Part shown: piece after piece, positions 58,050-64,000 of the stretch | How positions within the stretch are numbered: position 1 is the stretch's first letter | Layout of the letters: every line of letters starts with the position of its first letter | From: Albugo candida | Taxonomy: Eukaryota; Oomycota; Peronosporomycetes; Albuginales | Assembly (NCBI GenBank): GCA_040437565.1 | Contig: JBDOQK010000014.1 | Location: forward strand, 248,001 to 312,000 | Direction: 5' to 3' | DNA: 64,000 nucleotides | Translations under genes and position numbers: made by a program | Notes under the pieces: generated by a model | The model's input: the letters and a program-made list of their open reading frames with translations, nothing else | Told to the model about the DNA's origin: nothing | Databases searched by the model: none

Positions 58050-59341
58050 TGGACTCCTAGTCGCATGACACCATCTTGCTTGTGAGAAAAACAAAGCAGA
58101 TCTTGAATTTGACGGGTACGATCTATATCGTTTGTATAACATTTTCAGTGCTTATTACCCATTCACAATGTGATACTTTTGTACCTAACCTTCAAAGTAG
58201 AATCGACCGCTAGAGCTCTCTTGTGCCACGGTCCTGAATCTCTTGCATCCCTCCTGTTCACAACATACTTATGAGTATAAGAAATAGAAGCTGATTGATT
58301 GACATACTTGCTGTACTCAAGACACGTACGATTCTCGCTTCTTTTACCACATTCGCGCTTTCTGCTGCGTTTTGCTGTTGCTACCCGGTTTGGTCCGTAG
58401 GTTTATCATGTTCCCGAGCTTTCGATAAACAAGAATAGATCGAATAGCAGTGTTTCTACTTCGATTAAGAGTCGTGCAGCCCTACTGCGTGCACTGGAAC
58501 TTCACACGTGTCGTTATGTGACCTTCGGCCCCATCCTCTACGAACATCAACTACTAATCATATAGAAATAATACCTTAGCCTTTGAAGTATTTGTGTGGG
58601 ATCAGTGGATGTCAAGTTGGGATGGAAATTGCTCCAGGTGTGAGATCAGAGAGCTCACAGTCGTCTTCATTGAGAGTGATTACTGGTGCAACCACGTTGT
58701 CGTACACGTTTTACGTGGCACGGCATGCTATATTGCCTTCGCGTAATTCTTCGAAGTTAGCCGGTTCGTCTTCATCGATGAATCCATAAGAACATCTCAT
58801 GCGTTGGTTTCACGAAATATCCATGCCAAATCGGGAAACTCAGTAGGTAGATTGCTGTACAAGTGTGCATGCATAAGAAAGCGTTTCAAGGGTTGGAGCG
58901 ACATTAAACCATGTCTGTTGTCCAAGAATTGTGCAAAAAAGACACAGAAAACCTTTTTTTTCCATCCCAGTATGGTGAAAAAATTTCCAAGAGGCAGACA
59001 TTGAAAATGAATATAGTCTCACGAGAAACAATATGCAACAATCACGTTGAAGAATCAAAAGCAAGTCAGAAGATACGGAGGATTAAATACAAAAACATCA
59101 GTCGGTTTTGTGGACTACTGCTAAGAATAATTGAATTTCTGTGAAATAAGACAGCTGGATATAAAGTTATTTTAGCAGATTTGAAGTCGAAGAATGAAGC
59201 AATTGAAGGAGACCAAGGCACGAATTAGGAAACAGCTTTCTATTTGACACAGGAACGGAACAATCACGCAGAAATATCGTGAAGTGGAGATCTATTACGC
59301 AAACAGAAAAATTGTTCTGCTTCCCGGGCGTTAGGATGGTG
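58050..59341. other. Repeat-rich interval without supported gene
   Basis: About 1.3 kb with only short frames. A reverse-strand segment near 58.6-58.8 kb has a faint pol-like look but too little to call. It ends at the target duplication of the next element. Confidence 0.5.
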
Positions 59342-59346
59342 GTGAA
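59342..59346. repeat. Left target-site duplication (GTGAA)
   Basis: GTGAA directly precedes the left LTR and recurs at 63968-63972 directly after the right LTR, the 5-base duplication usual for Ty1/copia integration. Confidence 0.7.
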
Positions 59347-59492
59347 TGCTGGAAGGACTCAAGAATGTGCTTTAGGTTTCTAGTCGCACTTGGTACTTAG
59401 TCTAAACGATTGGTTAGGATTTGATTTTCTGAAAATAAAACCTCAGTTTCGGCAATTTTTTCAACGCAACCGTCTTCGCTCACCTGCCAACA
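59347..59492 (+). repeat. Left LTR of the copia-type fossil
   Basis: About 146 bases, starting TG and ending CCAACA, followed by GGTTATGAGCCC, which resembles an initiator-tRNA primer site. It shares TAGTCGCACTTGGTACTT and CTAAACGATTGGTTAGGAT with the right LTR. Confidence 0.8.
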
Positions 59493-62400
59493 GGTTATGA
59501 GCCCAATCAAGATTCCACCAGCCAAGACCATGGAAGTATTCGACGGATCAGATGAGTCGAAGATGGACCGATGATGCTGCTGTTGGAGACACTCGGAGAC
59601 CGACTGGACAAGATCGAACCCGAGCGAAGCGTTGGCTCGCCTGTACCACCACCACTCGCGCTATTGATTAGCGTATTTGCTGGACCAAGCAACCAAGGAC
59701 AAGGTTTGACAATGTCATCGCTGGATGCGAAACCGATGCAGCATCGTGAAAACGGGATGAGGAGAAGCTTTGTCCATGCGGTGCAACAAAATGCGCTGGA
59801 CGAGCTCAAAAAAAACAGATTCAGATTCCCGTGAGCAAGGGATATGAAGCTCGCGATTCAGCCACTCGACGGGAAGGAAACATACTATGGAATCAGTAGA
59901 ATTACTTATTATTAATTTTTTTTCACTCAATGGAGTTTTCGTTTCTTGCGGCAACTATCGCATGCCCAACAAGCATCCGGAGGGACCCAATGTGAGGAGG
60001 TGCATCTGGACTGCCTAGGGCGGCATCTGAGCGTCAAAGTGCTCACTTATTACGAGCAGCAAGTCCCTCAATGGGTGACGCAGTGCTCTAGTGTTGAAGA
60101 AGTGATGGACCGGATCAACGGTGTTTCGGCCCAATGTCACCAGAAAGCAAGCAACACGATTTTTTACGGCAAAAAAACGACTGGACGTTCTTGGAGCGTG
60201 CATTTTCTATTCCTGTCGGCAGTCAGTGAAGCAGTCGGTGGAGCAGATGTATGCTTCTGGAAAGCGTTAACAAGTACTCAGAACCTGATTTCAAACAAGC
60301 TCTGATGGCCAGTGTCGACACAATGAGAGAAGACACCAGACGGCAAGCCGAGGAATTGTGTCAATTTGCCCAGCTTATGGATTCAGACATCAGTGATGCA
60401 TCAAGAAAGCCAAAGATATGGACTCGCGACCGAATCAATGCGATAAGGGAATCGAAGCCGAAGACGCGAATGAAATGCTACAATTGCGAGAAAAGTGGAC
60501 ATATGAAAAAGGATTGCCGGAATCAGAGCTCCATCAGCAATGAAGACATCGTTGTAGGGATTGAATGCAAAAGTACTGCACTCTAACGAACGAAGGCAGT
60601 ATGGATTCTAGACAGCGGATCCTGCAGGCATCTCGTAATGGATCTAAGCATGTTACAACATCGAAAGAAGTGCAAGAATCATGCATTCCTCCAAATGGGA
60701 AGGAGATGAAGATGATATGGACAGTATCGGCGAAGATTATCGCAACAGTCAACGGTTTACCGAGAAGTGTTCTCTTGAACGATGTGCAACGGTCGGAACA
60801 CCTCCCTCGGAACACTGTGTCGTATGAAAGGCTGGAGGCAAAGGGATGCAAGTTGATGTATCGAGAGTTGTTCAGCGTACTTCTGATAGTGTGATCGTGT
60901 TCGAAGTAAATATGGTCAAAAACGTTCTCGTTATTGAGATAGAAGGTCGAGAACTCGTATCAAGTGTTATGGGTATACTCGCTTCAATTGATTCCGTGGA
61001 CAAAACAAACAAGCAGATAAGAAGTCTTTTACACTTCCATCATAGGGTTGATCATCTGAACTACGATACTATTAAGCGTATAGCAAAGATTCGGAATCAG
61101 GGATCGAAATTGACGACTACGGCGATTGAAATGCTTTAATTGCGTCGAAAGCAAGCAAACAAAGAACAAACACTCTCGAAATGATACCGGTATAAACGCA
61201 ACAACGGAACGAATTGGCGAAGTCATATGCAGTGATCTGAACGGTCCGATCACGCGTCTAGACCGACGTGGAAATCGATACTTGGTCAATCTCATCGACT
61301 ACAAATCGAACTATTGTCGGGTTTTCTTGGCCAAGACTAAGAGTGAACACCAGCAGCTATGAAGTTCCAAGATTTACTGATTTACTTCGAGAAGCGATTT
61401 GATTGCAAGATTCATGTTCTACGAAATGATGGCGCCGCTGAACACACAGATGTGGCGCCGCTGAACACACAGATGTCGACCCTTTTTGCAAAGAAGAGGG
61501 AATACGAAGACAAATCAATGGGGCCGAAAACCAAGCCTCGAATGGGAAATCCGAACGAATGGCATAGGACAGTCATGAACCTAGTGCGGTCTATGATATT
61601 TGGAAGCTCCATGGCGGGGTGATTCCGCTGAACATGCGACGTAAATCCTCAATAGAAGCCCAACCAGAGCGAACGAAGGAAGACAATCACTTTTGAAATT
61701 GCTGAGCGGGAAAGATACAAGTCTAGTTCATGTGGTAACATTCAACTCACCTTACTCGGTCCGCGTTCGAATTGGTCCGCGTTCGAATTGGATAAAAGTT
61801 CCCTTGTGCAAAGCGAACTGACCGAGGCATTGTCATCGGAAAATGTGCTGAAACCAAAGGGTACAAAAGGTATTTACCTTAACCAAAGACTACCATTATT
61901 ACTTGACACATTTCGAATGTGGAGTCAGCGTTGGAACGAGAAAATGGAAATGGGAATACCAAGGGATCTCAATAGGATTTGACAGATGCAGACGTGAAAG
62001 CTCATGAGGATACCAACATTAGAAAGAATCCAATCACAACTGCTACGAGAGCACGAACGATCTGAACCAGAAGGATTCAAGGAACAAGATGGTTACCAGA
62101 AACTAAGGAGGCAAAGATTCAGCTCGTGATATTGTTTCAGTGCTTATTGTGGCGGGATCAGAAGACCTACACTCAAGCAATCAAGCCAGTAAAGCATGTC
62201 GAATGGAAGGAGACTGCAGACGCAGAACCAGCCTCACTGGAGGAAAACGGAACATGAACGATTGTACCAAGAACCGAAGATATCGAAGCCTTACATACCA
62301 AGTGGGTATTCAAGCGGAAAACCAAAGCATACGAGAATTTGGAAAGGTTTAAGGCTAGAATGGTTGCCTACGGGAACGAACAGGTATTCGGAGTCAGGTA

Positions 62401-63815
62401 CGATATGACATTTGCAGCAATCGTGGATTTAGGGGCAGCAAAGCTCATAATAGCTTTAGCGAGGATCTGGGGAATGCCAGCGAGGCATGGTGACGAACCT
62501 ATGCGTACGTGAAGGCAGCGAAAGGAGAGGACTTGGACCTGTATTGAACGTGTCTCAAGGAATGGAAATTTCGATTTCGATGATGGATGAACTCTAAGTT
62601 ACGAGTCGTGATCAAATGGTACTGCGCTTACAGTAGAGTCTATATGGGTTGAAGCAAGAAGGACGACTATGGAGTCACCTTTTGCATGAAAAGCTGATAA
62701 ATACAGGTTTTAAGCAAAGTCTCGTAGACTGATGTTTATATTACGACCAAGACACAAATGGTATTACGGTTTTGGGGGTATATGTCGATGATATACTGAT
62801 AACGGGGGCAAGTATTTCGAGAATCGAGTCGATATTTGATAGTCTCTCAAGTCTTTCAATCAAGAATCTCGGACCCGTCAGCAGGTTCCTGCGAATGTGA
62901 GTTCAGTAAAGCGAAGAAGATGGATACTCTTTGGATCAGGAACCGTCCATATGTGAATTGAAAACAAAAATGGGTCTATATGAAGCGCATCCAGTCCTCA
63001 CGCCTATCGGTCAAGACTACAGCGATAGCACAGCATCAAATTCGGACTGCTTGAAGATGCGTTCAGTCAAGAAGCCAACGATCAAGAAATTTCCAGTCTT
63101 TGGCGGGAAGCCTTTTATGGTTTGCGCGTTGCATTCGTCCAGACATCAGTTTCGCTATACACAACCGGACGAGACATACTCATGCACCAACGACAGCCGA
63201 TTGGGCGTTAGGTGTCAGAGTGGTAAAGTATCTCAAGGTTACGAAAAGTCTAAAGCTCTATTTGGTTGGTGAAGTTTGCACCAATCCGAGATAAGTCATT
63301 CTAGGAGCGTTTTCAGATGCTGATCATGCAGCGGATGATGAAATGAGAAAAAGCGTATCTGGTATAGCATTCATTTTGAATGGAATGGCGATCATCTGGT
63401 CATGCAAATAGTAGCACTCAGTGGCATTATCGACGATGGAAGCGGAGTTCGGAGCAGCATCGAAGGCATCGCAGGAATTATTTGGAGCAAGGGAATTATT
63501 CCGAGTTGAACGTCAAAGTGAAGGAGGCAATGATCTTGTGGATGAATAACCAGGCGGCTATCAGTCAGTTTCTCTACGAAGCTACTTCAATCAAGGCTAA
63601 GCATATCGACGTCTGACTTAAGTTCGTCAGAGCTAACGTGGTCAACCAAATTATCGCACCAAGGTACGTGCATACATCGAAAATGTTGGCCGACTTGCAG
63701 ACAAAGGCGTTTCCGACACCAAGATTTCTTTAGCCAAGAGAGTTATGGCAGGTAAGGGATCGAACGATGAAAGTTGAAGATGACAAACTTCCAAGTGCGA
63801 CCAGAAAGGAAGGAG

Positions 63816-63967
63816 TATTGAAAGGACTCTGGAATGTGCTTAAGGTATCATCTAGTCGCACTTGGTACTTCGTCTAAACGATTGGTTAGGATTTTAATTC
63901 TCTAAAAATAAAACCTCAGTTTCCACAATTTTTTTCCAACGCAACCGTGTTCGCTCACCTACCAACA
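63816..63967 (+). repeat. Right LTR of the copia-type fossil
   Basis: About 152 bases aligning with 59347-59492 over its length and ending ACCAACA. GTGAA follows at 63968-63972. Confidence 0.8.
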
Positions 63968-64000
63968 GTGAAGAATTATATGTCTCTCTACGACCTTTCA

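Larger units (their letters stand above)
59347..63967 (+). mobile_element. Ty1/copia-type LTR retroelement fossil, both ends present
   Basis: A 4.6-kb element bounded by LTRs and GTGAA duplications. In order it shows a gag region with a CCHC zinc knuckle (CYNCEKSGHMKKDC, about 60475-60522), a protease-like region near 60.6 kb, a GAG-pre-integrase HH motif (HHRVDHLNYDTI) near 61.05 kb, integrase to about 61.6 kb, reverse transcriptase from about 62.2 to 62.95 kb and RNase H to about 63.6 kb. Integrase before reverse transcriptase defines the copia order. The coding part is broken many times (more than ten), so it is a fossil. The LTRs differ at roughly a tenth of positions, suggesting an old insertion. 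Confidence 0.88.

Noticed and set aside
58583-58800. Faint pol-like reverse-strand reading
   Set aside because: Only a short acidic stretch resembles copia-type sequence; too little to call an element.

Overview
The window looks like a nuclear scaffold from a flagellated oomycete-like protist. A white-rust (Albugo-type) genome is my best guess, made from overall character and not from any database match. The reasons are tightly packed genes on both strands, many very short introns (43-61 bases wherever I could phase them), a bZIP of the RERNRxHAR type, and genes for axoneme and dynein assembly (CFAP20DC-like, PIH1-domain protein, RAB28), which suit an organism with swimming zoospores. I see no operons, rRNA, CRISPR or tRNA genes.

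Layout. 1-23 kb: metE (cut by the window edge), a membrane-anchored LACTB2-like hydrolase, a large alpha-helical-repeat protein, a riboflavin-pathway reductase, a CFAP20DC-like protein, mitochondrial p32/MAM33, the co-chaperone SGT, a GBF1/GNOM ARF exchange factor, a lysine-rich protein, a PLP-homeostasis protein and a PIH1 protein. 23-43 kb: eIF5B, an HSF-type factor, RAD50, a PUS7/TruD pseudouridine synthase, QCR7, DPH4, PheRS alpha and PDK1. 43-53.7 kb: eL22, stalk protein P2, RAB28, a second TruD-family protein without the catalytic aspartate, ELP3 in divergent orientation to it, a bZIP factor with two basic regions, an ankyrin-methyltransferase with an inserted MYND finger, and a LYR protein. 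From 53.7 kb on the character changes: no conserved genes, two decayed Ty1/copia-type fossils (one with both LTRs and a target duplication), diverged tandem repeats, and two orphan reading frames.

Functions. Many genes serve translation: eIF5B, PheRS, eL22, P2, two pseudouridine synthases, ELP3 (tRNA wobble uridine) and DPH4 (diphthamide on eEF2). Others serve mitochondria (p32, QCR7, LYR protein), vesicle and signalling systems (GBF1, RAB28, PDK1) and DNA repair (RAD50). Many neighbours are divergent with short shared promoters, or convergent with almost no spacer; RAD50 and the first TruD gene share stop-codon bases.

Assembly caveat. There are ten runs of exactly 100 N. Nine are flanked by the same sequence on both sides (11-339 bases), so they are unmerged contig overlaps and not real gaps or tandem duplications. 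Genes that cross them (RIB7, p32, SGT, eIF5B, both TruD genes, ELP3) are whole or nearly whole once one copy is ignored.
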